NCBI GenBank assembly: GCA_018398765.1
Contig: JAHBMJ010001769.1
Coordinates: 45,468-94,707 of the forward strand
Length of the DNA stretch: 49,240 nucleotides
Source of the DNA: Chromera velia
Lineage: Eukaryota > Sar > Chromeraceae
Reading direction: 5' to 3'
The notes under the pieces are model-generated. The model was not told the DNA's origin. It worked only from the letters and a program-made list of their open reading frames with translations, and did no database searches. This document shows positions 36,065-47,989 of the stretch, one piece after another. The translations under genes were made by a program, and so were the position numbers. Position 1 is the first letter of the stretch; each line of letters begins with the position of its first letter.

Positions 36065-36214
36065 CTCTGCTTCATTCTGTTGAGCGCCTCATTCTTTGTT
36101 TCAATTTCTAGGTGAAGTTGTTGTTCGACACTTGGGATGGCCTCGTTTCCTCTTTGCTTGACCGGTACTGAGTTCTGGTCGTCCCCTCTTCTGAGAGGCA
36201 ACCCGAGCTTCTCC
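36065..36214 (-). CDS. Probable internal exon, coiled-coil protein
   Basis: 150 bases bracketed by acceptor TATCCTCAG and donor GAG/GTTAGA (G at +5, as in the other donors here). It encodes a charged peptide including EKLGLPLRRGDDQ and LHLEIETKNEALNRMKQR, a plausible coiled coil. The adjoining exons are not identified. It may belong with the coiled-coil pieces at 33.3-34.2 kb. Confidence 0.4.
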
Positions 36215-39097
36215 CTGAGGATAGACTAGATGTTAATTCTCAGAAATTACCTGAAAGGGCAAGGCACATGGGGGAGAATTAAGGGGTCAGTCGGTCGGCT
36301 TTTGTGCCTCTGCCCCCCCCCCCCCCCNGAAAAACCCACGTACCCACACTTTCTGCCCCACGACATGTCGAAATTCACCCCCGACCTCTTCAGCTCTTGT
36401 ATCATTTCCTTGCCCCCCCTAACATCCCGCCAGATTTCTATGAGCTTCATCAATCGGAACCCCCTCAACCCCGAAATTTCCCGCTTTCTCTGCCCCTTCC
36501 TTTCCTCCCATTGGATCCTGATGTGGCTTAAAAACGATCTTCTGGGTTGACCACCCCCCCCCATGGAACCTCCCAGCCCCAAACGTCCTCCTACATGGAA
36601 ACCTCCCCACCCCCCCCCCGGGGAAGGCCCACGTGGTAACCGTTGATGAAGGTGAAGGGGTCATTCCAAGCTTTTTCATGCAGCCATCTGGCTGACTCCC
36701 ATAAGTAGATCCCCATCCAAAAGAACCTGTACAGCAAGCGTATAAGACTATCAGTGGAAGGCCTGCTTGTTTCATTTTTATGGGCAGATAAGATTGCATC
36801 CGCCACCAAAACTTGTTTTCTTCAAACGGATGAGCTTACCAAGAAAAGAAAAAGAAAAACGTGTGCTCCCTTTAATTTGAAACCTTCTCCGAGAGTTTTC
36901 ACAAGAAAACGAAGTAAGAGCGTGCTACAGGGCTGAAGAGAGCGAAGATTATTCTTAACAGGTTTAAGCTTGAAGAAAAATATTCTCAGAGGGATCGGAC
37001 CGGGTACAGAGAAGGCTCAAGCACGATGCCGCTCATCCGAAGCCAGTGCCGAGTCTTCTTGCTTGGAAAGCAAAATTTAAAGCTTTATGTTAGTAGAGAA
37101 GGAAAAGAAATTGAGCTCTGTTCTAAAAAAGCAACTCGCGAAACGTCCAAAGGACCTTTATATTAATTGTCTTGCTGACTTCTGCACTTGTTTTCTCTTC
37201 CGGCCGCGTGCGTCTCCCTATCCTGCAACACCTTACATCCATATCGAAAGTTTCCTCCAGGGCACGAACACATCTATTCTAATCAATGTTGATAAAGCTT
37301 CCCACCCGGGTGGCTCCGCACAATGAAGCTTCTCTCCCTCATTCATTTTCCCCATCCAAAGGTCAGATCTGTATTAAGGCGGAATGAGACGGACACAAAC
37401 GAATAAATTCGATCTGAAGTGCGTGTCTTCTGCCTTCTCCTGATTTATGTACTAGAAAGACAATCAATTATCAATAAGTAAAACATGTACGCGACATGCA
37501 GCGGTGCTACAAGCCAGACGACGTCCATTTTGAAAATGCTTTCTAAGGCGTAATACACCAATGAAGTCTTCGAAGAAAAGAACGCGTGCATATAACATCG
37601 AAGCTATGTAGACTTTTCTTTCAACGTTTTGACAGACGTACCATAAATAAATGTAGCTCGATCGGGAGAGGCTTCATTTCGATACATAGATTGGAGAAGC
37701 ACGGAAGAAAGCAAACTTGATTTTATCCCGAATAAAAGAGGAGAAAGGAGTCCTTTCTCCTTTCTTTTCCTCAAGTGACGCGAAAGGAAAATCAGTGATG
37801 GCGAGATTCACGTCTCAAACTGTGTTGCAACACGTATTAAATATATGTACAGGAAGAAAGCAGCGGACGGGAGTCTGTATCACTATAGTTAGCGCTCCCT
37901 TACGTACACACATAAGAAATACAAGCTCTTGGTGCCTCCAGTCATACAATATCATACAATTAAGGAAAAGAAGGCATTCCAGGCTGAACAAAGTTGGCAC
38001 GATTCTGAATTCGAACATTTTGAAAAAAAAAAGTGGAAAAAAATGATACAGAGGCCGCGTCGCCGGTATTTCCTGAATGGGTATGAATGGGGCATCTTGT
38101 GGATTCCCGCGCATGCACGCATGGAGTCAGTGGTTGGGCCCCCACCCTGCGGCCAGCGCAGGCTATTCGCATGTAATTTTGTGAATCAGACACACAATGT
38201 AATGCAATGTTACGCAATGTATATATAGCATGGAAAACTCTAGAAAACTCACGGGAAATGCTTGGAATAACTTGGAATCATTATGAACTGGAAGACATCG
38301 AACTAATTGGGTTATCCTCAAAGCCTTATTAGTGGCTTGGGATCTAGCGTCGCTGGGTCTAGGATTTAACCCTTAATTATTAATACCAACCAACTAATAT
38401 AGACCGACGGAAGTATATATAAATTTATATACACGCCTATATAGCGCTTATAAATGCCTATAAAAGAGTTAGTGAAACATCGGGGGGGGGGGGGATCTGC
38501 TCATTCTAGTAGCTCACTCTAGTAGCTCACTCTTTATTATTATTATTTTTTTTTCATGTTATGTTATAACGTATAGTAAAATAAATAGAAACAAACTTAA
38601 AGTGGTTCACATAACTGTTGTCTAGACTGTTGTTTAAATGTTAAATGCATGAACCGTATTATAAACATCTATTCGAAGATTCTATTGTCTTCCTATTAGG
38701 AATATTGAGTATATTGCACAATAGTGGTTAAGTGTAGTTAAGTCTTCTTCAAATTTAGTTAGCAAAACTCAGCAAATAAAAATTTTAAACAAAAAAAAAA
38801 ATTATCCCATTGTTTTTTTTTTTTTTTTCGTCAGTCGGCGCCTACTTATGTCTACTCCATATTACTCCATATGTGAAGTGTTAACAAGTGCTAGAACAAC
38901 CGTTAACTGACTTAAAAATTCGAGTTTATACACTAAGATTTAGTTTTAAAAGTTATTATAGCTCCACCCAGGGTTTGGCATCAATCAATCAATCAATCAT
39001 ATATTGATAAAAGCTGGCAAAAAATGAGTGAATTTTTGTTGTCACTAGGGTTGTCATGTTGCTGAGTCGGCTAATTGACGGGTTTTCATTGCAAAGT
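36215..39097. other. Gene-free region with a one-base gap and an AT-rich island
   Basis: An N at 36328 interrupts a poly-C run and marks an uncertain join. 36560-36810 (-) has a short non-repetitive frame (FFWMGIYLWESARWLHEKAW) of unknown origin that may be a mobile-element relic. 37000-38220 has nothing I can name. 38220-39050 is AT-rich with a poly-G run near 38482. Confidence 0.45.
38220..39050. other. AT-rich island
   Basis: Strongly AT-rich and without ORFs. It ends with aaaaatgagtgaattt near 39021, the same 16 bases that open the island at 17033, suggesting a shared repeat family. Confidence 0.6.
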
Positions 39098-42000
39098 TCA
39101 TTCTGTAACCGATTTGACGTACGGGGGGGCAACTCTGAAGACCCACACGTTGCCCTCTCTCCTGTCAAGCCGCGAGGTCCTGTCTTTGGCCCGCCGCCTG
39201 GAGGTGATGATCTCTCGCAGGTCTTCCACAATCTCTCTGTTCATGTTGTAAAAGGCATGTCGGAGACTGTGGACGTTCTGCTCCACCATGGAGGTGTCAA
39301 TCACGTCGACAGGCAACCACTCCTCGAGGGCGTGGGGCGTCTCTCTTCGACGGTCCCTCCTCCGTCTTCCCGGAGAGGGTCCGAAGGTCTGGTCAACCAG
39401 CAACGTCTCGTGGTGGAGGGGAGGGGAGGGTCTGCGTCTGGTCACTGGGTGATGGTGGGGGCGGGAGGAACTGGCTTCAGCAGATGCGGAAGGACCCGCT
39501 GATGCTGACGGGAAGCCGTCAGCTTTGGGGCCCTCCTTGGTCTCTGTGTACTCTCCGCTGTCTGCCAACGTCATTCCGTCTCCCTCGTCTCTGCTGAGGG
39601 CTCTCCTCCCTCCTTCCCTCACACCTCCTGCCTCGAGATCTTCTGTTTTCTCGTGTCCGACTCCTCCGAAAGGCTCGTCGCCCTTTCTGGAATCAGCACG
39701 GGCAGCCTGCTTGCGTGCGGAAAAAACACAAATGAAATCTGTGTTGCATATCGGGCAGCAGACAAGGGCCCGACAAAACGCCTTCCTTAGTTTGTGAAAT
39801 GACAATGAGTAGTGAGCGCACAGATGGATACGCTGAAACTGGAACGGGCTTAAGATCGCACAACCAACAAGAGGCCCCAGAGCTGGCAGGAGAAAGAAGT
39901 GAATGGAAGAGCCCGGAAAGAGAACATCAGAAAGCACGAAGAAAGAAGAGGAGAGCAAGGGGAGAAAAAGGGAAGGCGCTATCTGCCTCACTCACTCACT
40001 CAGTGACTGACCAGAAGTGAAGGAGGAGTCTGAATCTCTCCTGGGGTCTCTTCTCCCTTGGGACCTCCACTCTGTTCCCTCTCTCTGCTCTCTTCAACAG
40101 TAGACAGCTGCGTTTGCGGAGGAAGGCTGTAGCTTTGGCTTGCTCCCCTTCCCGCGCTCTCTCCTTCTCTCTCCTTTGTCTTCTCTTTCTTTCGAGAAGG
40201 ATACGGAGAGGGGGGGGCAGGGGGCACTCCATTCGATGGAGGAACGGCCGTCCGAGAGGGGTGTATGATGACTGTCGACTGGCTTTGGAGGGGGGGTCTG
40301 AGGTGTTTGTGGATAGACGCGGCTGGACGTAGCTCGGACTTGGACATGATCCCGATCGGGAGTGCGTCCTGTCCGGCTGTCACTGCAGCGGCAGCTGCTG
40401 ATCGTGCTGCTTGGGCTGCTGCTGCAAATGCGGCTGTGAATTTACTCTTCTCTCTTTCCTTTTCGGATATCGCCTGTTGGTCTGTCTTCTCCCTCTGTCC
40501 TCTGTTGGCCCTGGACCTCGGCTTCGAGGCAGGGCTCTGCACCGTGCCCTCTCCCTGAGACACATGCTGGTTGTTCTGCTGAAAACTCTCCCCTGCGCCC
40601 CCCCTCCTTGCAGAAGAAGAGCAGGGGGTCTCTGAGGACATGCCCCCGAGACCTGAGTAGAAGAAAATAGGAGGAAGATAAGAGAGGAAAGGAAGGGAAA
40701 GCAAAGGAATAAATATCAAAGGGCCCATCACGTCAGCTCGGGGACGACAATGTAGCCTGATCGACAGACAGCGTAGAGGTACTCCAAATGATTCTCTTCT
40801 CCCGCAATCCAGAAAGAGAGGTCTCCGGAGGAATTGGAACAGAGAGAGAGACAGAGACAGGTAGAGAAAGGAAAAGAATTCACGAGAAGTTTGCAGCACA
40901 CACAGTTTCAACCTTCTTAGAGAAAAAAGAGAACGAAGACAGCCCCATGTCTGTTATGCAAATAGAGACAGTGCCGCAGAAATGAAAACTTCTGAAACCG
41001 TTCATATACTGCCCATCCGCAAACCTGTTTGTATGGCAGTGTGCTCACTCGAAGTCCGTCTACTGTTTTTGCACTCTACCCCGTCTGTTTTTGTTCTCAC
41101 CCGAATAGAATACCCATGCCTGCCTTCCTGTCTGACGAAAGACCAACCTGCGATTCCACTTCCACTCGAGACCGCGCGGTCTCTTCTTGACTCAGGGCTC
41201 TTGACTGTCACTTGAGGGGGGGGGTTGGACGGTTGCGTGGAAGCGAAACCTCCCCCCCTCTCCCCTGAGGAAGCGGGACCGTCTCCTCCCTCCCCTCCCT
41301 TCCCCCTCCCTTCCTCAAGGATTTGCGCTTCTTCATCCTCCTCCTCCTCTTGCTCTCCCTCATGCTGCATAGACTCGGATGAGAAAGCCCCCCCAACACC
41401 GAACAGTTGAGTCTGAGTCATCGAGAGCTCTGCAGCAGCCAGCCGAGCTGCAAGGGCTGCTCTCGCTTCTCTCTTAAATCCGAACACCCTCCTGCCCATA
41501 GACAGAGACAGGTTCGCAAACTCAGCATAGAAGAGAGCCTGGTCCCTGTTGTCTGCGAACACGCTCACCTGCAGGAAGATACACAGAGGGGCGGAGCAAG
41601 TGACGAACGGCGGTCCAGGAGAAACAAACAAATGATGACCTCCAATCAATCATCGACAAGAAAACAGATATCCCATAAGGCCCCTTCTCTTCTCGAAATT
41701 GACGAAGGTAATCTAATCAAAAAGCCATGCTAGAGGACTGACCAGAGGCGTGAGTGTTTCGAGGAGCGGGAAGTCTGCTTTCAAAAAAGTTGACAGTTCG
41801 AGGTCGGGATTCAGATACGTCACAGAGACCAGAGAGATCCTAGCAGCCCCCTCCCTGTCCCTCTCCTTGTCGCTCCCCCCCGTTGCCCTTCTGCCGGACG
41901 CCATGCTCGGAGGCCTCCCCCCCTCCTCCTCACTCAACTCATCCCCTTCCAACTCGTCCATCAACAAAGGGTCCCAAAGACCGCGCGCCGCCGCCTCTCT

Positions 42001-45000
42001 GCACCCCTCTGACCACACACGCGCGCCCATCGAATGCGCCATCACGTGGACCTCCCTCACCCCCGCGTCTCTCAACGCACCTAGGAACGAAGCAAACGCG
42101 TGTCGGCACTGAGGATCGTAACATCTCTCCCTGGCCTGAAAATAAGCGAGTGCGTTGATCTTTCCGGGCCATGAGAAGACAAACGGCTTGACATAGGCAG
42201 GGAACGAGCCGAATGCCACCAACTGGCCGAAAAGAGCCATCGAGTCTTGCAGAGTTGCATTGTACCCAGGGATATACACCAACGCCTCTCTGGTGCTGTA
42301 AGCATCCCTGAGTGGCAACCATCCCCTCACACGAAGTTCAAACGTCTCCTCCCCCTCCTCGTCCTCATCCATTCCAACCGTCTCCACTCCAGGGCCTCCT
42401 GCCTCAAACCGAACACTGGGAGACCTGCTTTTCCCCTCAGGCTGCTGCTGGGTGAGCAGCAAGTTACCACTGCTGAGAGCGGGGTGGAAGCTCTTACCTG
42501 TATCGGGGCACACCTCCCATTCTTCTTCCTCCTTCTCCCTCTCCCGCTCCCCCCCAGCATTCTTCGGTCGGAGAGGCGGGGAGGGAGGCAGGGACCCTCT
42601 CGGCTGCTGATGCTGTGCTGGTGTGGAGGCACTGGAGGAAGAGACCACAACCTCTACCTTGACCTCTGCACACACACGCTTGCTCGCACCGTCTCGGAAT
42701 GACACACTGCTCGAGGGCTCCTGACCTCTGTGCAAAAGGGGGGCAGGAGCGGAGAGGGGAGCAGGACGGCCGGACTCTTCCCCCTTGTGATGGGCATTTG
42801 TCGGCAATTCGCCGTTGGGGGTGTGGGGCGTTGTGTGAATGCGTTGTCCTGCGGAGCGACGCGCCTCTTCTTCAACGTTTTCCTCGTCTCCCTCTGCGCG
42901 AGCAGCGGCAGCAGGAGGGAGAGCATCTGCCCTCTCAGCCCCCCTTCTTTGCGTGAAGTGTCTCTCCCTGTCTCTGTCTCTGTCCATGGCATCTGAAGGC
43001 ACAGTGGTGGCAGAAGCACTTGGGGGGGTAAGGGGAAGACGCGCATCGTTGCCGGCAGGGGGCTGCTGCTGCTGTTGTCTCCTTTCCTCTCTCTCTTCTC
43101 CTCCCTCGGGTGCTTGTGGGGGCACAGGGGGGGGGAGAGACGGCAGGAGCAGTGGCTCTCTTTCTCTGTCTCTTTCCGTCCTGTCCCTCTCCATGGAGGA
43201 GGACATGCCGAGGCCCATTCTGCTGGAAAGAAACCGTCTCGATCTCGACAGAGACGGCGGCACAGAAGGGTCGGGATGGTGTCCCGAAACGCGGATGCCC
43301 CTCTGAGCATCTACAGATAGGGTGACGGTATCTATTCGCTCTGGTTCGAACGAAGGCATGTGAGGGGACATCTTCGATAAACACCAAGCAGCGGCCTCCC
43401 GACAGAACCCGTTCACCCCCTCCCGCCCCTCTCCGTCTCCGTCTCCTGTCTGAAGGAGGGTACAGGTCTGAACAAACACACGAGGAAAGTCACGAAAAAA
43501 CGCACCACTCACAGAGCATTCAACATCTGCCACACCCATACTCGAACGGCCGTCCCTCCCTCCCCCCCCATTCCCTCCCTTATTCCCCCCCTTCACATAC
43601 TCATAACTCCCAAACCCCACACGCAGACACGCGAATCCCGACCCCGAGCCAAATTCACGTGACTTATACGGTGCCACAGGCTTTCCGTGTTCCCAAAACC
43701 CAACCAGGGTCTCCCCATGCAACTCCTCCTCCCTCCACTTTCCATACCCGTGAGGCCGACCCAAAGAATCAACCTGGCCACGGTACATCGCGTAGTGTTT
43801 CCCCCTTTCAAAGCAACAACAGCAGCAGCAAGGGAACAGACCGCAACCACGAGAAGAAGTGGGCGAACCATGAACCCCCACTGTGTTTTCAGACCGGCAG
43901 AGTAATTTCTTCAACCAAACAGACGCAGTCGGAATATGTTCAAGACACACAGACAGCCCCGGAGGTTCACCCCCCGAGGCAGTTGCTAGAGACAGAGCGG
44001 ACCCTCGAGAACATGCGGACGTTCTCGATGCTCGCCGCCTCTCCCTCTCTCTCTGAGACTGCATCCATCCCTTCAAAGGGCCCACCTCCACCAAACGCCA
44101 AAAACGAAAATGACGCAGGTACCCTTTTTGTACCAACCATGGCAAACAAGCCCTCGACAACAGAGAGATACAGATCGCCAAAACCAACGCAACGATGTAA
44201 CCAAAAAAGAGCATGCGAAAGATTTTCACGTCCTCACATGCGCTTGGATCGCTTTTACATTTGTCTGATTGGGGACTGGGTGTCATTCCTGCGGCCCTCT
44301 CAAGATTCTCCTGCTTATCGAAGGACGGGGGCGTGATACACCTGCCGTCCCACCAGCCACCGGGGTTGGCGGCTGTGACTATCAAGACTATCAGCAGCAA
44401 GACCGCACCTGTGAAATAGGTGATGTTCAGAGCCCACCGCAGGTGCATGGAGGCCTGCCACCTTGCCAGGATGTAGAGAACCACCAGGAAGGCGATGAGC
44501 GAAATTCCTGGCTCCAGGTACGCAAAAGTCGACAGCGACTTGGAGAACTGAAAGTTGAAAGACACCTTATCCTGAAACACAGGAGGAGGAGATTGAGAAG
44601 AGATTCGCTTCTCATGCGCGCAATTTATGCACTCGATCCAAACGAGAGTTTACACTTCTTTCTGTCCTGTTGAGTCTCTCAATGCCTCCCTTACTGCGTG
44701 GCTGTCCGGCCGGGGGGCGACTGGAGCACGACCATATTCTAATCACAGGGATAGCTTGAATTGGTGTTACAGGACACAAAGAGACGGACACGCAGACATG
44801 GACATGGCACAGCTCTCACCATAAGGGACCGGTTGAGAGGATACGGGAGGGGGGCAATGCGCAAGGAGACGGAAGGAGACGGCCAAAGAATTGGGGAAGG
44901 AAGCTGCACGTGATAACAACGGACCCACTGGACCGTGAGGCAACCCAAGGCACTCACCTCGTCGAAACAGAGCTCCATCCCAGTCAAACCAAAGACGATG

Positions 45001-45209
45001 CAAAGAACTACAAAGGCCACCAAAATGTGCGACTTGCTGGACTTCTTGTAACTGCCTCTGAAGCGTCGCACGAACTTCCGGCTCTCCATCTCATCCAGAG
45101 TGTCCGACCATACCTCTCGGTAGGCTGTAGATGCCACGCTTGGATCCTCTGCAATGGCGTCATTGTCGCCATCAAACGATGCAGCATGAAGAGGGGCGAC
45201 GGCCGCCAT
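39098..45209 (-). CDS. Membrane protein with MORN-like motif and DUF900-type alpha/beta hydrolase
   Basis: Exons: 45209-44958, 44571-41743, 41568-41148, 40652-40012 and 39706-39098. They total 4752 nt, 1583 aa, and all phases match. Four hydrophobic segments (about residues 62-82, 99-122, 130-152 and 201-224) suggest an integral membrane protein. A run of six Cys (332-337) could be palmitoylated. YRGQVDSLGRPHGYGKW near 346-362 looks like a MORN unit, a membrane-associated repeat. After a long Ser/Pro/Glu-rich linker, residues 841-1060 fit the DUF900 hydrolase family: VYIPGYN, FSWPG (883-887), nucleophile elbow AHSMG (Ser931), LNPDLELSTF and FADNRDQAL (Asp1033). The likely His (HSLRH, 1527-1531, after VDVIDTS) comes about 490 residues later, beyond a disordered insert. 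Substrate unknown; an esterase or lipase-like activity is inferred from the fold. Confidence 0.9.
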
Positions 45210-45790
45210 GCTTTGCCTTCACAAAGTGCACTAAAAGTACTGAAGGATCCTGGACGGAAGAGCAAGCATCCACTCACTAGAGCAGACCCTTCCAGAAAGA
45301 GGGAAACACTGTAGGCAGCAAGATCATATGACAGCACTGGCTGTTTGACCTAACTAACGGTGTCCAAACCGTACCTTTGGTGACTATAAGGGATGTTCTG
45401 GGACATCCTGAAACTGTCATCGTCTTCAATCGACGTCTTGACTGTTACCAAAAACACAAGCGTGGCAGCGAGCCGTGTTGCAGGTCGTGCACCCCCGGCC
45501 CCCCCTCCCACACTGCGAAAGCCTTCGTGTACCCTCTTGAGGCTTTTACCCCCATGGAATCTTACTCAGTCACTGAACGATTTCTAACAGTCTCACCTCT
45601 GTCAATGATCGAAGGCGATGTATGACAGCTGCAGCATCGTGAACTCCTCCTATTCTTGCCCCTGTGTATCGGGACCGCAGATTCGGTCAGAGCATCTCCC
45701 TTATAGGATTATCTCAGGCAAACATTCAAATAAATTGAAGTCCCTTCTCTCCCAACCTCAGACTGAGCCTTTTGCGCTTTGGTCGCTCAG
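45210..45790. promoter_or_regulatory. Shared upstream region of divergent genes
   Basis: 581 bp separates the hydrolase start (45209, minus) from the first in-frame ATG of the plus-strand gene (45791). The region carries short plus-strand frames from ATGs at 45393 and near 45621 that could be 5' exons of the plus-strand gene. No core promoter motif was recognised. Confidence 0.4.
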
Positions 45791-47047
45791 ATGCGATCTC
45801 TTCCAGCAATTCTGCAGATATTCGCCCTCCTGCCTGACCTGCCAGCAGCAGCTCGGACTGCTTTTGTGCTGTCTGGAGTCAGGTGGCACACTCATCGGCC
45901 TGGTTTCTCTTCCCATTCGGGTCTCTTGAGCCATCCTCAACCTCCGTCTCCTTTGTATCCTTCAGAAAGGCAACAAGTAGGGAGTTTACAGAGCCGTCTG
46001 CATGCAAGTGAACAGCAGAGTGGGACAGAGGTTGATGAGGGCAGTACCGGTGCAGAGAGTAGACGCGGGGCTCTCGTGCGTCTCCTCAGTCTCTTCGTGC
46101 CCCTGTCCCTTTTCTTTCCCGTCTCCTCAGCCCTCAGCAGCACCTCATGGATCGTCGATGGTTCCATCAAGACTGCGAAGAAGGTCAGGCCCCTGGGTGC
46201 TGCCGAGCTAGATTTCGGCTTCTACGTCAAAGACCTGTTCGATAACAGTCCGACTCAACCCACAGACCCCCTCAGCTTTACCCCCGCACGAAAGATGAAC
46301 AGAGACTTTGCTGAGAAGTTATTTGACAAGTCCGTCCGAGCTCTGAGTGGGGTCAGCGGGGTGGATGTGCAGGAGCTTAGGAATGGTATTGCATCGTTTC
46401 GATTGAAGCAGACACCCGGGTTTACCCGTTCTTTTATGGGGGATGACTTGGGCAGTCAGTATGTGTTTGACTTGAACAGCTGGGCTTTGTGGAAGGTGGC
46501 GGACATCGTTTGTGACTCGCCTGAGAAGAAGAAGGCATTTCGTAGTGCTCTAGGGGAAGCGGTAGTGAATGTTTTGAAGGACGAATTGAAGGGACGGGTG
46601 GTCATGGACTCCGATGGATCGAGACACCCGATCTTCGAGGTGTATGATGCGGGGGTGGCAAAAGGAGGGTTAGAGGTGGCGTTTCAAAGTTTGAAGGAGG
46701 GGATGAAGTGTCTTCGTAGCGCGGGGTTTGTCCGTGACTGGAAAGTGGCGATAGATGATCTTTATAAGGACGATTGGGGGGTGAAGGAGACGTCCATTCC
46801 CATGACGGTATCTGCTTATGAGTCTGCATATCTCCGTGGTTCTCTTTTACTGAACGAGGAGAAGCAGTTCTTCCGTCCCGATTACATTGCTGCATTCATC
46901 CAGTCCTATTTGTCCTCCTGCGGTGTGGGCGTTCTCTTTGAGGGGGAGAATTTCCTCGATGAGCAGTGGAGACCCAACCCTAGGGACTACACGGTCCTCG
47001 AACAACTCTACGCATTCTCCCTCAGCAACCCCAAGGCACAAGCGTAG
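45791..47047 (+). CDS. Unidentified protein with hydrophobic N-terminus
   Basis: A 418-codon frame ends in TAG at 47045-47047. The last 300 residues are non-repetitive and well balanced (STSWIVDGSIKTAKK, LDFGFYVKDLFDN, FTPARKMNRDFAEKLFDKS, YVFDLNSWALWKVADIV), so they look like a folded protein; the last two thirds are coded in one exon. Residues 1-25 (MRSLPAILQIFALLPDLPA) and 96-115 (LLSLFVPLSLFFPVSSAL) are hydrophobic. The second could be the true signal peptide, followed by a transit peptide, if an upstream exon supplies the start; a plastid or secretory location is therefore possible but unproven. I do not recognise the family. The start codon is uncertain. Confidence 0.75.
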   Translation: MRSLPAILQIFALLPDLPAAARTAFVLSGVRWHTHRPGFSSHSGLLSHPQPPSPLYPSERQQVGSLQSRLHASEQQSGTEVDEGSTGAESRRGALVRLLSLFVPLSLFFPVSSALSSTSWIVDGSIKTAKKVRPLGAAELDFGFYVKDLFDNSPTQPTDPLSFTPARKMNRDFAEKLFDKSVRALSGVSGVDVQELRNGIASFRLKQTPGFTRSFMGDDLGSQYVFDLNSWALWKVADIVCDSPEKKKAFRSALGEAVVNVLKDELKGRVVMDSDGSRHPIFEVYDAGVAKGGLEVAFQSLKEGMKCLRSAGFVRDWKVAIDDLYKDDWGVKETSIPMTVSAYESAYLRGSLLLNEEKQFFRPDYIAAFIQSYLSSCGVGVLFEGENFLDEQWRPNPRDYTVLEQLYAFSLSNPKAQA

Positions 47048-47210
47048 CCATTGAGGAGAAGGCGGGAGTAAACGAAAGGGAAAGGGTAGCAGCGAGAGAG
47101 AAAAGAGCGGCGTGCGTTCGTCCGCCGATCATTGTATTACCAATAGTAGCTCTTGGGCCGTCTGGCTCATAGAAGAGACCGGATCAGTCCCTACGCATGC
47201 ACGCAAGCAC

Positions 47211-47274
47211 AGAGCGAGAGCGAGAGCGAGAGCGAGAGCGAGAGCGAGAGCGAGAGCGAGAGCGAGAGCGAGAG
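47211..47274 (+). repeat. (GAGAGC)n microsatellite
   Basis: About ten GAGAGC units downstream of the preceding gene. Open frames through it (Arg/Glu or Ala/Arg repeats) are artefacts. Confidence 0.95.
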
Positions 47275-47867
47275 ACTCAGAGAGAGACTCAGAGAGAGCC
47301 GAGCCGAAAAGCAAGGACAAAGAAAGAATCGTGGGGTGCATGTATCCCCCGCGGCCCGCCCTCTGTTTCGTGTGCGCTTCTTGAGTCGATGTGCAGGTCC
47401 CTGAGCTCTGCTTTGGTTGCTTTCCTTTTAGTCTCCTTTTCTGGGTCCATGAAGTGAGCAACTGACTGGCAACATGGACGGCATCACTGCGGTGTTTTCT
47501 CCCCATGTGTTGCTTTGTCTTCTGTCCTCCTGTTTTCTACAGATAGTCCGTGGGGCGCGCTTCGTCCTTTTGCGTTCTCTTCGTTTTTCAAAGGCATGAA
47601 CGAGGAATGTGAGAGAAAGGGTGAAGCCACTGAAGCGGACCAAAACTTTTAATTCGAGATAAACAGAGCAGAATTGACTGGTCGATAATTGCATTTATGT
47701 ATGTTTGTTTCGATTGTAACAGTTGAGTTTGTGGGGTGCAATGACATTGAGTCAGCACGGCTCGTGTGCAGAATGGATTTTCTCATAAGTTTCTCCTCCC
47801 TTTTCTTCTTTGCCCAATTAAAACGGACGAGTGGTAATTAATGATTGGCTCCCCCCCCCCCCCCCCC

Positions 47868-47868
47868 N
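47868..47868. other. Single N in a poly-C run
   Basis: An ambiguous base inside a long C run (47851-47872), as at 36328. Both suggest length uncertainty in C homopolymers. Confidence 1.
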
Positions 47869-47989
47869 CCCCAAAGTGAAGGTAAGTCAGACAGAGCCGA
47901 AAGGATGTGGATTCAATCCTCTTTTCTTCTTTGCATCTGGGGAGGCATAGGGAGAGAGTTGAATCAACACACCGAATCGGATGCTAGTC

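Noticed and set aside
42839-43387. Plus- and minus-strand alternative frames across the hydrolase linker
   Set aside because: The 943-codon exon on the minus strand accounts for the region and joins its neighbours in phase.
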